NCBI GenBank assembly: GCA_046304755.1
Contig: JBKCDO010000221.1
Location: 1 to 22,415 of the forward strand
Direction of reading: 5' to 3'
Length of the DNA stretch: 22,415 nt
DNA from: JAIBBG01 sp046304755
Lineage (GTDB): Bacteria; Bacteroidota; Bacteroidia; Flavobacteriales_D; Sanyastnellaceae
The translations under genes and the position numbers were made by a program. The notes under the pieces are model-generated. The model searched no databases. It saw only the letters and a program-made list of their open reading frames with translations, and had not been told where the DNA came from. This document shows positions 15,409 through 22,415 of this stretch, one piece after another. Every line of letters begins with the position of its first letter. Position 1 is the first letter of the stretch.

Positions 15409-16155
15409 ATGAAAATCCTCGAGGGTAAAGTAGCTATCATCACCGGCGCTTCGCGCGGTATCGGAAAAGGAATCGCCGAAAAATTCATTGAACAAGGGGC
15501 GAAAGTTGTTTTCACTTACGCGAGCAGTGAAGAGAAAGCACGGGCATTTGAAGCCGAGCTTGCTGCAAAAGGCGGTGTAGCCAAAGGGTACAAAAGTGAT
15601 GCGGCTGATTTCAATGCTGCGCAAGCCCTTATCGATCAGGTCGTGGCTGACTTCGGCACGGTTGACATTCTCGTCAACAATGCCGGTATCACACGTGACA
15701 CATTGCTCATGCGCATGAGCGAAGAGCAATGGGATGAAGTGATGCGTGTGAATTTAAAATCTGTTTTCAATCTCACTAAAGCGGTTATCAAACCGATGCT
15801 CAAGGCAAAGTCCGGAAGCATCGTCAACATGAGCTCTGTCGTGGGCGTGAAAGGCAATGCAGGACAAGCGAATTACGCAGCATCGAAAGCAGGTATCATT
15901 GGATTCACCAAGAGTGTGGCGGCAGAATTAGGTTCTCGCAATATTCGCTGCAATGCGATTGCACCCGGGTTTATCGAAACTGAAATGACCGGCGCACTGG
16001 ATGAAAAAACGGTACAGGAATGGCGCAACGCGATTCCGTTGAAGCGCGGTGGAACTACGGAAGATGTTGCACAGGCTACGTTGTTTTTAGCCTCAGAAAT
16101 GAGTGCCTACATCACCGGTCAGACACTTCATGTTTGCGGCGGCATGTTGATGTAA
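15409..16155 (+). CDS. fabG: 3-oxoacyl-[ACP] reductase
   Basis: A 248-residue short-chain dehydrogenase that reduces 3-oxoacyl-ACP to (R)-3-hydroxyacyl-ACP with NADPH in fatty-acid elongation. It has the glycine-rich nucleotide loop TGASRGIG (13-20), NNAGITRD (90-97), and the catalytic tetrad Asn115, Ser143, Tyr156 and Lys160 (YAASK), plus the FabG-typical PGFIETEMT and the C-terminal TGQTLHVCGGMLM dimer strand. Length and motifs match bacterial FabG better than other SDRs. No other fab gene (fabD, acpP, fabF) is adjacent, so it may be the housekeeping copy in an isolated position or a paralogue. The next gene starts 16 bases after its stop, so the two are probably cotranscribed. Confidence 0.93.
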   Translation: MKILEGKVAIITGASRGIGKGIAEKFIEQGAKVVFTYASSEEKARAFEAELAAKGGVAKGYKSDAADFNAAQALIDQVVADFGTVDILVNNAGITRDTLLMRMSEEQWDEVMRVNLKSVFNLTKAVIKPMLKAKSGSIVNMSSVVGVKGNAGQANYAASKAGIIGFTKSVAAELGSRNIRCNAIAPGFIETEMTGALDEKTVQEWRNAIPLKRGGTTEDVAQATLFLASEMSAYITGQTLHVCGGMLM

Positions 16156-16171
16156 TTCTTAATCCTCGAGC

Positions 16172-18259
16172 ATGTCAATTATTACACAAGCACCTTCCTG
16201 GTTAATGCTCTTCTGCCTCATGGCAGGCGTCATCTACGCAGGTGCTTTGTATTTCCGTGACCGATTCAATCGCACCTACGGCACACCGCTCGCTACATTG
16301 CTTGGCGTTCTTCGCTTCGCATGCGTGAGCTTATTGTGTCTGTTTCTCTTAAAGCCACTGATCAAAACCATCGAGCGCGAAGTCGAAAAACCCATCATCG
16401 TTATTGCGCAAGACAATTCTTCATCGTTGAATGTTGGCGCAGATTCCACGTTGTATCGCGGTGCATACCTTGAACAACTGAAACAGCTCGCCTCTTCGTT
16501 TGGCAGTGATTACGATGTGCGCACATTCACATTCGGTGATGGCGTGAAAGAGGGATTGGATTCCATCAATTACAGCGATGAATACACAGATTTTTCCAGT
16601 CTTCAGGAAGAAATCACCACTCGTTTTTCCGGACGAAACCTGGGCGCAGTTATCGTGGCTTCGGACGGACTTTACAATCGCGGTAGTAATCCCGTTTATG
16701 CTTACGAGAAAATGAATGCGCCGATATTCACGATTGCGCTTGGTGATACTACCGTGCATAAAGATGCACTCATAGCCGATGTTGCGGTGAATCGACTTGC
16801 CTACTTGGGAAATCGTTTTCCCTTAGAAATAACTATTGAGGGAAGAAAAGCTTCCGGAGAATCTGCTACAGTGACGGTTTCTAGAAAAGGTTCTTCCGTC
16901 TTCACTCAAACGATTGTCTTCAATGGTGAGCGTTCGTTTCACACGTTGCCGCTCACACTGGAAGCCGGTGAGATTGGCTTGCAACGCTACACCATTTCAC
17001 TCAGTCGCATCAGCAATGAAATCACCTTTGCCAATAACACGCGTGAAGTGTTCATTGATGTGTTGGATAGCCGCCAAAAAGTTCTCATTCTCGCTCAAGC
17101 ACCGCACCCTGATTTGAACGCACTGCGCGAAGCCATTTCTTCCAATGAAAGCTATCGCACGGATGTGCGACTGGTGAAAGATTTTAATGGTAAGGTTGAC
17201 GATTACAGTTTAATCATCTATCATCAACTTCCTGCTTTGGGTCAATTAGGAAGCAGCATCATTACGGCAGCACTAGAGAAAAAAATACCTGCTCTTTTCA
17301 TATGGGGTTCCAACACTGATTTCAATGCCTTCAATGCACTGCAAACCGGATGGAGTTTAGGTAACTATAAAAACAATTCAACAGATATTAGTGCAGCGTA
17401 CAAAGAAGGGTTCACTCTTTTTCTCGTTGATCCAAAATTGCAAGGGTTAATTCGCACGCTGCCTCCACTGCAAGTTCCATTTGGCGACTTCAATTTCAGC
17501 AATGGTATACAACCGCTAATCACCCAACAAGTCGGAAATATTGCCACATCCAAACCGCTCATTGGATTCAACACGGTGAATGACATCAAGTTTGGATTAA
17601 TAGCGGGAGAGGGTCTCTGGCGCTGGCGCATGACAGCGTTTCAGCAAACGGAATCACACGATGCTTTCAATGAATTACTCGTCAAGTGTGTGCAGTATTT
17701 AGCATCGAAAGATGATCGAAGTTTATTCCGTGTTACGAGTGACCATGATTTCTCATCGACGCAGGACGTTGTATTCAACGCAGAACTCTACAATGCGAGT
17801 TATGAGGCTATCGCTGATCGCGAAATTGCTATGCGCATAACGAACGATGCGGGGGAATCGTTCAGTTATCTTTTCTCTCCGAAAGGAAGTGTCTATCAAC
17901 TCAACGCCGGCAAATTACCCGTTGGACAGTATCGCTATGAAGCGACCACAACAAGCGACGGTGTTGTACTCAATGAACGTGGTGAATTCAGTGTAAATGC
18001 CTTGCAGCTCGAGTATGTGAATACGATTGCCGATCACAATTTGCTGGCGCAATTCGCGCGCGAAAACAACGGTGTCATGGTTTACCCAACCAGTATGAAT
18101 GAACTCACCGAACGCATTCAATCCATGAAAGAGGTCGTATCGGTAGCTTATGAAAACAAACAGCTCAATGAATTGATCAATGTGAAGTGGATTGCCTTTC
18201 TCATTATTGCGCTGCTTTCAGGAGAATGGCTGTTGCGCAAGCGCGCAGGCACTTATTAA
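16172..18259 (+). CDS. Membrane-anchored VWA/BatA-like protein with amidotransferase-like middle
   Basis: A 695-residue membrane protein. Two N-terminal membrane segments (about 9-28 and 40-62) are followed by a von Willebrand A-type domain (about 73-200) with an intact metal site: Asp81-x-Ser83-x-Ser85 (DNSSS) and Asp165 in ASDGLYNRG. Residues 205-295 form a beta-sandwich (NRFPLEITIEG, FANNTREVFID), and about 297-395 look like a class-I glutamine-amidotransferase-like fold without a visible catalytic triad (KVLILAQAPHPD, IPALFIWGS). A final membrane segment lies near 672-688 (WIAFLIIALLSGEWLL) with a basic tail. Such BatA-related proteins are common in Bacteroidota and are thought to take part in envelope or stress functions with MoxR ATPases, but no moxR is in the window. 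It follows fabG by 16 bases. Confidence 0.85.
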   Translation: MSIITQAPSWLMLFCLMAGVIYAGALYFRDRFNRTYGTPLATLLGVLRFACVSLLCLFLLKPLIKTIEREVEKPIIVIAQDNSSSLNVGADSTLYRGAYLEQLKQLASSFGSDYDVRTFTFGDGVKEGLDSINYSDEYTDFSSLQEEITTRFSGRNLGAVIVASDGLYNRGSNPVYAYEKMNAPIFTIALGDTTVHKDALIADVAVNRLAYLGNRFPLEITIEGRKASGESATVTVSRKGSSVFTQTIVFNGERSFHTLPLTLEAGEIGLQRYTISLSRISNEITFANNTREVFIDVLDSRQKVLILAQAPHPDLNALREAISSNESYRTDVRLVKDFNGKVDDYSLIIYHQLPALGQLGSSIITAALEKKIPALFIWGSNTDFNAFNALQTGWSLGNYKNNSTDISAAYKEGFTLFLVDPKLQGLIRTLPPLQVPFGDFNFSNGIQPLITQQVGNIATSKPLIGFNTVNDIKFGLIAGEGLWRWRMTAFQQTESHDAFNELLVKCVQYLASKDDRSLFRVTSDHDFSSTQDVVFNAELYNASYEAIADREIAMRITNDAGESFSYLFSPKGSVYQLNAGKLPVGQYRYEATTTSDGVVLNERGEFSVNALQLEYVNTIADHNLLAQFARENNGVMVYPTSMNELTERIQSMKEVVSVAYENKQLNELINVKWIAFLIIALLSGEWLLRKRAGTY

Positions 18260-18285
18260 TCGCACATTGCTTGAAATTAAAGTCC

Positions 18286-19167
18286 ATGAATGAGAAGGTA
18301 CATATTCGTGTAGGAGGTGTTCCTGAACATTTCAATTTGCCCTGGCAGCGTGCGGCAGAGCGTGATATTTTTTCAAGCGTCAACATCGATTTATCCTGGA
18401 CGATGTATGCCGGCGGAACGGGCGCAATGACCGAGGCGCTTAAAAATAACGCGCTCGATATCGGCATTCTTTTGACGGAGGGATTTATGGCTGCAGCCTG
18501 CGCAGGGCTTCAGGCAAAGATTGCGAAAGTGTACATCGACACGCCGCTGGTGTGGGGCATTTATACAGCTGCTGATTCGGGGTTTGATTTCGAAGATGAT
18601 GTGCAGCGATTACCTATCGCTATCTCGCGTTTTGGATCAGGCTCTCATCTGATGTCGATGATTCACGCGCAAGAACGCAGTCTTTCTCTTTCTGAAAAGA
18701 ACTTCAGCACTGTTCACAGTCTTCATGGTGCGGTTCAATCGCTCAAAGCACATGAAACATCTTTTTTCTATTGGGAAAAATTCATGACACGACCTCATGT
18801 GAAAAGCGGGGAGCTGAAACAAGTGGGGGAATTTTCCGCTCCTTGGAGTAGTTTTTTGTTGGTGGTAAGCGAGGAATCTTTGCGCACAAAAAAAGACGCC
18901 ATCCTGCGGTTGTTGGAGTTAATGAATCTGGAGTGTATTGCATTCAAACAAGACAATCACAGTGCGATTGCATTGAGTAAGCGCTTTGATATGACACTTC
19001 CGGAAGCGCGCAAATGGCTTTCGGACACTCAATGGAATTATGACTTCACCGTAGAGCGTACGAGTCTGGAAAATGCCCGGCGTGCGCTGATGACAATTAA
19101 CCTCTGCGACGACTCATTGCGCATTGATCAACTCATTGCGCCATGGTTAACCATTATCGAAACATGA
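18286..19167 (+). CDS. Cytosolic periplasmic-binding-protein-like protein (NMT1/THI5-like fold)
   Basis: A 293-residue protein with the two-lobed substrate-binding fold of ABC-transporter solute receptors but no signal peptide, so it should work in the cytosol. The start at 18286 was chosen because MNEKVHIRVGGVPEHFNLPW begins directly with the first beta-strand; the frame is open upstream but overlaps the VWA gene and is not plausible. Landmarks are GGVPEHFNLPWQRAAE (10-25), GGTGAMTEALKNNALDIGILLTEG (43-66), DTPLVWGIY (85-93), SRFGSGSHLM (114-123, a likely anion- or ligand-binding loop) and SAPWSSFLLVV. The closest described relatives I recall are Ca3427-type proteins of Candida and bacterial NMT1-like proteins. 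No permease or ATPase gene is adjacent. The ligand is unknown. Its stop overlaps the start of the next gene. Confidence 0.83.
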   Translation: MNEKVHIRVGGVPEHFNLPWQRAAERDIFSSVNIDLSWTMYAGGTGAMTEALKNNALDIGILLTEGFMAAACAGLQAKIAKVYIDTPLVWGIYTAADSGFDFEDDVQRLPIAISRFGSGSHLMSMIHAQERSLSLSEKNFSTVHSLHGAVQSLKAHETSFFYWEKFMTRPHVKSGELKQVGEFSAPWSSFLLVVSEESLRTKKDAILRLLELMNLECIAFKQDNHSAIALSKRFDMTLPEARKWLSDTQWNYDFTVERTSLENARRALMTINLCDDSLRIDQLIAPWLTIIET

Positions 19168-19790
19168 AAACTCTCTGGCAAAAGCGCACGATCCGTATCT
19201 CGGTTTATCTAGCTGTGTTTATTGTGATTTTTGCGATAAGTCTCAAGCCAATGCTTCGCGGAATTGGTCGGTGGCTCAACGCAACGGATCCGGCCGCTCA
19301 GACGGAAATGTGTTTTGTCTTGGGAGGGAATAGTTTTGAGCGCGGTCTATCCGCTGTTGAACTCCGGCATCAATTTCCTGAACAACAATTCATCACCACA
19401 GGTGGCAATTATCCCTACCAAATTATGTGTTTGGATACCATGATGCTGGAATGCGAGCTCACCCGCCACTGGATGATACACAACGGTGTTCCGGCTGAAG
19501 CCATTGACACACTTTCCTCGGCCCACAGCACGCAAGATGAGTCAAACGAAATCCTTCAATGGTGTAAAGCTCACAGTGTGGATAACATAACTATCATTTC
19601 CAGTGCCTTTCACATGAGGCGAGTTCGTATGGTATTCGAGGATAAGTTCGAGGATGCCGGTATTCGAATCAACTTTCACGGTGCCACTGCAATCGACTAT
19701 AATGACCACAATTGGTGGAAAAGTGAAGAGGGTCTGATCATGACCAACAATGAATTGGTCAAGCTGATTTACTACGTATTCAAATATTGA
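19164..19790 (+). CDS. DUF218/YdcF/SanA-like membrane-anchored protein
   Basis: A 208-residue protein with one N-terminal membrane segment (about 11-28, ISVYLAVFIVIFAISL) and a periplasmic DUF218 domain. The motifs are FVLGGNSFERG (51-61), FITTGGN (76-82), SSAHSTQDESNEI (118-130, the conserved Ser/Thr-x-x-Glu loop) and IISSAFHMRRVRMVFE (144-159). The family includes ElyC and SanA, linked to cell-envelope integrity and vancomycin resistance in Enterobacteria; its reaction is not settled. The start at 19164 was preferred over 19143 because ATG here overlaps the TGA of the preceding gene (ATGA) and gives a normal anchor. This coupling suggests the binding-protein-like product and this protein are made together. 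Confidence 0.88.
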   Translation: MKTLWQKRTIRISVYLAVFIVIFAISLKPMLRGIGRWLNATDPAAQTEMCFVLGGNSFERGLSAVELRHQFPEQQFITTGGNYPYQIMCLDTMMLECELTRHWMIHNGVPAEAIDTLSSAHSTQDESNEILQWCKAHSVDNITIISSAFHMRRVRMVFEDKFEDAGIRINFHGATAIDYNDHNWWKSEEGLIMTNNELVKLIYYVFKY

Positions 19791-19832
19791 TTTTTTCTTG
19801 CTGCGGGGATTAGGTACGGTATTATTCTGACT

Positions 19833-19840
19833 TACTTTTG
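19833..19840 (+). promoter_or_regulatory. -7 box (TACTTTTG) upstream of the TPR gene
   Basis: TACTTTTG is a perfect TAnnTTTG match 22 bases before the ATG at 19863, in the only gap (72 bases) between the fabG group and the TPR gene. TTG at 19798-19800 is 32 bases away, too far for a -33 box, so only half the promoter is recognisable. A six-base T-run right after the preceding stop (19791-19796) has no clear hairpin before it. Confidence 0.4.
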
Positions 19841-19862
19841 TAGGTAACTAATTCTTGGACCA

Positions 19863-21275
19863 ATGGCTATGCACATGAATGATGATCAGCGGGACAATGG
19901 CAATGCCATTGATCTTGTGCATCGCTTTGAGCAGATGCTTTCCGAAAACGCATCGTATTATTTCGACATTGATCAGTTCGAAGAGATTATCGATTTTTAT
20001 AGCGAGCAGAATCAGTTTCCATTTGCGCTTCGCGCCATCGAATATGCCTACAGTCTCTTCCCGGAAAATATGACGCTGATGCTGCGTGAGGCACAAATTC
20101 TTACTGCACTCGGTCATCTCACCAAAGCACTCAAGCAACTCAAAAAACTGGAGCGTTTGGATGCTAATGAGGAAGTACTGTTGACCTTGGCTTCTATCTA
20201 TAGTCAGCAGCGCGAACACGCAAAAGCCATTCAATTGTTGCGCAAGGCGCTCTCACTAGGTTCGGGTGAATACACCGACGATATTTATCTGGAGATTGCG
20301 CTGGAGTATGAAAATATGCAACGCTTTGATAAAGCGCAAGAGATACTTCAAGAAGCGATTACCAAGCGCCCGGAGAACGAAGTTCTGCTCTATGAACTGG
20401 CTTATGTGTTCGACATCAACGATCGCTCTGCGGAAGCCATTGAATACTACCAACAGTTTTTAGAATCGCATCCGTTTTCTTTTCCTGCCTGGTACAATTT
20501 GGCTAATGCCTATCAAAAGATTGGTCAGTTGGAGCAAGCGTTGGAGTGTTATGATTATTGTCTCGCCATTCAAGAAGACTTTACGCCGGCTTACTACAAC
20601 AAAGCGCACACGTTATTTAAGATGGAGCGTTATCAAGACGCCGTGCAGGTGTTTGAGGAAACATACGCCTATGAACCTGCGCAGGCGCCCGTCTACTGTC
20701 ACATCGGTGAGTGCTTCGAGAAATTGAATCAATACGACAAAGCGTTATTCTATTATCGCAAGAGTATCCAAGTGGATGAATTTTATTCAGACGCTTTCCT
20801 TGGTATTGGCATCACGATGGATTTAATGGGTAAGACATCGGATGCGTTAGGGTTCATCCAGCGAGCTATTGAAATTGAACCTGAGAATCCTGACTACTAC
20901 CTTTTTCAAATTGAATTTTTAAAGAAGCTCCAGCGCATCGATGAAGCAGAATCGATTGCCGTGAGCATCATCGGCAGATTCCCTGAGAACGAGGATCTGT
21001 GGATGGACTATTCCGATATTTTCTTCATGCGCGGTGAATATGACAAAGCGCTGAGTATCCTCAATACAGGATGGCAACATTGTCCGCAGAGCAATGATCT
21101 CGGATTTAGACAAGTGGCCTACCTCCTTCAATCAGGCAGCAAACAAGAAGGCGAAGAGTTAATGTTTCGCATGGCGATGCGTCAACCGGAAGGCTTGAAT
21201 GATTTGGAGGAATATTATCCTGAAATAAAAAACAATTTGCTCTACGTTGATTTGCGCAAGCAATTGCTGCAGTGA
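19863..21275 (+). CDS. Tetratricopeptide-repeat scaffold protein
   Basis: A 470-residue cytosolic protein (no signal peptide or membrane segment) made almost entirely of TPR helix pairs, about ten to eleven from residue 38 to 440. Clear units include YELAYVFDINDRSAEAIEYYQ, WYNLANAYQKIGQLEQALECY, YYNKAHTLFKMERYQDAVQVF, YCHIGECFEKLNQYDKALFYY and WMDYSDIFFMRGEYDKALSIL. Such superhelices bind partner proteins; none can be named from sequence. The acidic N-terminus (MNDDQRDNGNAIDLVHRFEQML) may be a flexible lead. Three in-frame ATGs (19863, 19869, 19875) lie close together; the first is used here and the choice changes only four residues. The next gene starts 90 bases after the stop. Confidence 0.88.
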   Translation: MAMHMNDDQRDNGNAIDLVHRFEQMLSENASYYFDIDQFEEIIDFYSEQNQFPFALRAIEYAYSLFPENMTLMLREAQILTALGHLTKALKQLKKLERLDANEEVLLTLASIYSQQREHAKAIQLLRKALSLGSGEYTDDIYLEIALEYENMQRFDKAQEILQEAITKRPENEVLLYELAYVFDINDRSAEAIEYYQQFLESHPFSFPAWYNLANAYQKIGQLEQALECYDYCLAIQEDFTPAYYNKAHTLFKMERYQDAVQVFEETYAYEPAQAPVYCHIGECFEKLNQYDKALFYYRKSIQVDEFYSDAFLGIGITMDLMGKTSDALGFIQRAIEIEPENPDYYLFQIEFLKKLQRIDEAESIAVSIIGRFPENEDLWMDYSDIFFMRGEYDKALSILNTGWQHCPQSNDLGFRQVAYLLQSGSKQEGEELMFRMAMRQPEGLNDLEEYYPEIKNNLLYVDLRKQLLQ

Positions 21276-21295
21276 ACCCTTCGAGCACAAACGCG

Positions 21296-21321
21296 TGCAT
21301 GACGTCATAAGCGTTCATGCA
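21296..21321. promoter_or_regulatory. Seven-base inverted repeat upstream of the phosphosulfolactate synthase gene
   Basis: TGCATGA (21296-21302) and TCATGCA (21315-21321) are perfect complements separated by 12 bases. An eight-base palindrome TGACGTCA (21300-21307) overlaps the left arm. They sit 45 to 70 bases before the ATG at 21366, together with an AT-rich stretch (TATAATTTG, CATATTTG with one mismatch to TAnnTTTG). This may be an operator, a weak hairpin ending the TPR transcript, or chance. Confidence 0.3.
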
Positions 21322-21365
21322 GGTATAATTTGCATATTTGCACCACCCTATTCTCACGATTGAAC

Positions 21366-22151
21366 ATGAACTTCAAATTAAAGCACCTTCCTGAACGCAC
21401 TAAAAAAAATCGCAATCATGGCCTTACCATGGTCATGGATAAAGGGTTGAGCCTTCGTCAGGCCGAAGATTTAATTGACAGCGCGGGCGATCAGGTCGAT
21501 ATCGTCAAGCTCGGATTTGGCACCTCAGCCTTTGCTGCCAATGTCAAAGAGAAAGTCAAGCTTTACAAAAAAGCTAATATTCGTGTCTATGTCGGCGGCA
21601 CCTTATTCGAGGCCTTTTATGTCCGCAATCAAATGGACGATTACAAGAAGTACATTGATGGATTGGGCTTGGATACTGTGGAAATTTCTGACGGAAGCAT
21701 GAGCATTGCGCACGATAAGAAATGTGAGGTCATTCGTCAGTTTGCGAAAGATTACAAGGTGCTCTCTGAAGTTGGTTCGAAGGAAGAAGGCATACTCATC
21801 TCACCGGCGCGTTGGATAAAAATGATGCAGCATGAGCTAAGTGCCGGTTCATGGAAGGTTATTGCCGAAGCCAGAGAAAGCGGAACCGTGGGTATCTATC
21901 GCCCCAATGGTCAGGCGCACGTGTTATTGATCAATAAGATTATCAAAAATGTGAATCCTGAAGACATCTTGTGGGAAGCACCTAAAAAACCTCAGCAAGT
22001 TTATTTCATCAAGCAATTCGGGGCCAACGTGAACCTGGGTAACATTGCCGAAAATGAAGTGATTCCGCTGGAGTGTTTGCGTCTGGGTTTGCGCGGTGAC
22101 ACCTTCTTTGATCCACTGCCGGAAACCATCGTGAATAAATTCAAGTCGTAA
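21366..22151 (+). CDS. Phosphosulfolactate synthase (ComA family)
   Basis: A 261-residue TIM-barrel enzyme of the ComA/PSL-synthase family, which in methanogens adds sulfite to phosphoenolpyruvate to give (R)-2-phospho-3-sulfolactate, the first step to coenzyme M, and in Bacillus (YitD) serves sulfolactate formation. Family signatures are LPERTKKNRNHGLTMVMDKG (8-27), DIVKLGFGTS (45-54), VYVGGTLFEAF (74-84), VEISDGSMSI (105-114) and VLSEVGSKEEG (132-142). The length is as expected. The start at 21366 gives the family-typical N-terminus; the frame is open 36 bases upstream. Bacteroidota make no coenzyme M, so the product probably feeds sulfolactate or a sulfonate pathway, possibly capnine-type sulfonolipids; this is inference. 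A rhodanese starts two bases after its stop. Confidence 0.9.
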   Translation: MNFKLKHLPERTKKNRNHGLTMVMDKGLSLRQAEDLIDSAGDQVDIVKLGFGTSAFAANVKEKVKLYKKANIRVYVGGTLFEAFYVRNQMDDYKKYIDGLGLDTVEISDGSMSIAHDKKCEVIRQFAKDYKVLSEVGSKEEGILISPARWIKMMQHELSAGSWKVIAEARESGTVGIYRPNGQAHVLLINKIIKNVNPEDILWEAPKKPQQVYFIKQFGANVNLGNIAENEVIPLECLRLGLRGDTFFDPLPETIVNKFKS

Positions 22152-22153
22152 TT

Positions 22154-22415
22154 ATGAATACACTCTCATGCGCTGAATTACAGCAATGGCGCAAAGAACA
22201 TAAAGAGCACCAGCTCATTGATGTTCGCGAAGATTACGAAGTGGAAATTTGCTCTATTGGCGGTGAACACATTCCAATGGCGGAGATCATGCAACGCCTG
22301 GATTCCATTCAAAAAGACATACCCGTTGTTATTCATTGTAAATCGGGGCGACGCTCCGAAGCTGTGGTCACACAATTGATGCGTTACGGCTACACCAATG
22401 TGTTGAGTTTGGAAG
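22154..22415 (+). CDS. Single-domain rhodanese (3' end outside window)
   Basis: The reading frame starts at 22154, two bases after the synthase stop, and is open to the right edge, giving 87 residues. It is a rhodanese-like domain: LIDVREDYEVEICSIGGEHIP (21-41, the usual start of the fold) and the active loop HCKSGRRSE with Cys62 as the persulfide-carrying residue and a six-residue loop (Cys62-Arg67) of sulfurtransferase size. Such single-domain proteins of about 100 residues transfer sulfane sulfur, for example from thiosulfate, to a thiol or cyanide acceptor, and transfer from thiosulfate releases sulfite. There is no signal peptide, so it is cytosolic. Tight spacing to the synthase gene indicates one transcript. 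Confidence 0.88.
   Translation, partial: MNTLSCAELQQWRKEHKEHQLIDVREDYEVEICSIGGEHIPMAEIMQRLDSIQKDIPVVIHCKSGRRSEAVVTQLMRYGYTNVLSLE

Noticed and set aside
18286..19167. MqnA/MqnD-type menaquinone enzyme, which shares this fold
   Set aside because: The SRFGSGSHLM and VPEHFNLPW motifs differ from what I know of MqnA/MqnD, and no other menaquinone gene is nearby.

Overview
The window looks like ordinary chromosomal DNA of a free-living Bacteroidota bacterium, probably of the Flavobacteriales type. The evidence is a TonB-dependent receptor with an N-terminal CarboxypepD_reg-like domain, large secreted beta-rich proteins, TlpA-type thioredoxins, A-rich leaders without strong Shine-Dalgarno sequences, and several intergenic matches to the Bacteroidota sigma promoter (TTG, about 17 bases, TAnnTTTG). 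The genus is not determined. I see no rRNA, tRNA, CRISPR, transposase or phage gene. No gene-free stretch exceeds about 185 bases.

Layout. Everything from 1 to 11067 is on the minus strand and everything from 11184 on is on the plus strand, with one divergent promoter region between them. Minus strand, in transcription order: a four-gene envelope/thiol cassette joined by stop/start overlaps (TlpA-like thioredoxin lipid-envelope protein 11067-9712, cytosolic SPATA20/YyaL-type thioredoxin-domain protein 9715-7730, exported YD-repeat-like protein 7733-6798, small very basic exported protein 6795-6493). Then a 182-base leader region with two stem-loops, a 1249-residue TonB-dependent receptor (6310-2561), and a large secreted protein cut by the left edge (2523-1).

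Plus strand: glyA (11184-12476); a three-gene group of a membrane-bound HdrC-like iron-sulfur protein, a small HAD-like protein and an HdrB-like CCG-domain protein (12575-15303), which together resemble a split electron-transfer-flavoprotein:menaquinone oxidoreductase; fabG followed closely by a membrane VWA protein, a cytosolic periplasmic-binding-protein-like protein and a DUF218/YdcF-like membrane protein (15409-19790); then a TPR protein, a ComA-type phosphosulfolactate synthase and a rhodanese cut by the right edge (19863-22415).

How the genes fit together. The receptor and its downstream secreted partner probably form an outer-membrane uptake or surface module that lacks a SusD-type lipoprotein. 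The two Fe-S proteins probably pass electrons from a soluble flavoprotein or dehydrogenase to menaquinone. The synthase/rhodanese pair points to sulfite or sulfonate chemistry. I found no unmistakable new system; the strongest leads are the receptor/partner pair, the coupled thiol cassette with its unexplained small basic protein, the HAD gene placed inside the Fe-S pair, and the sulfonate pair.
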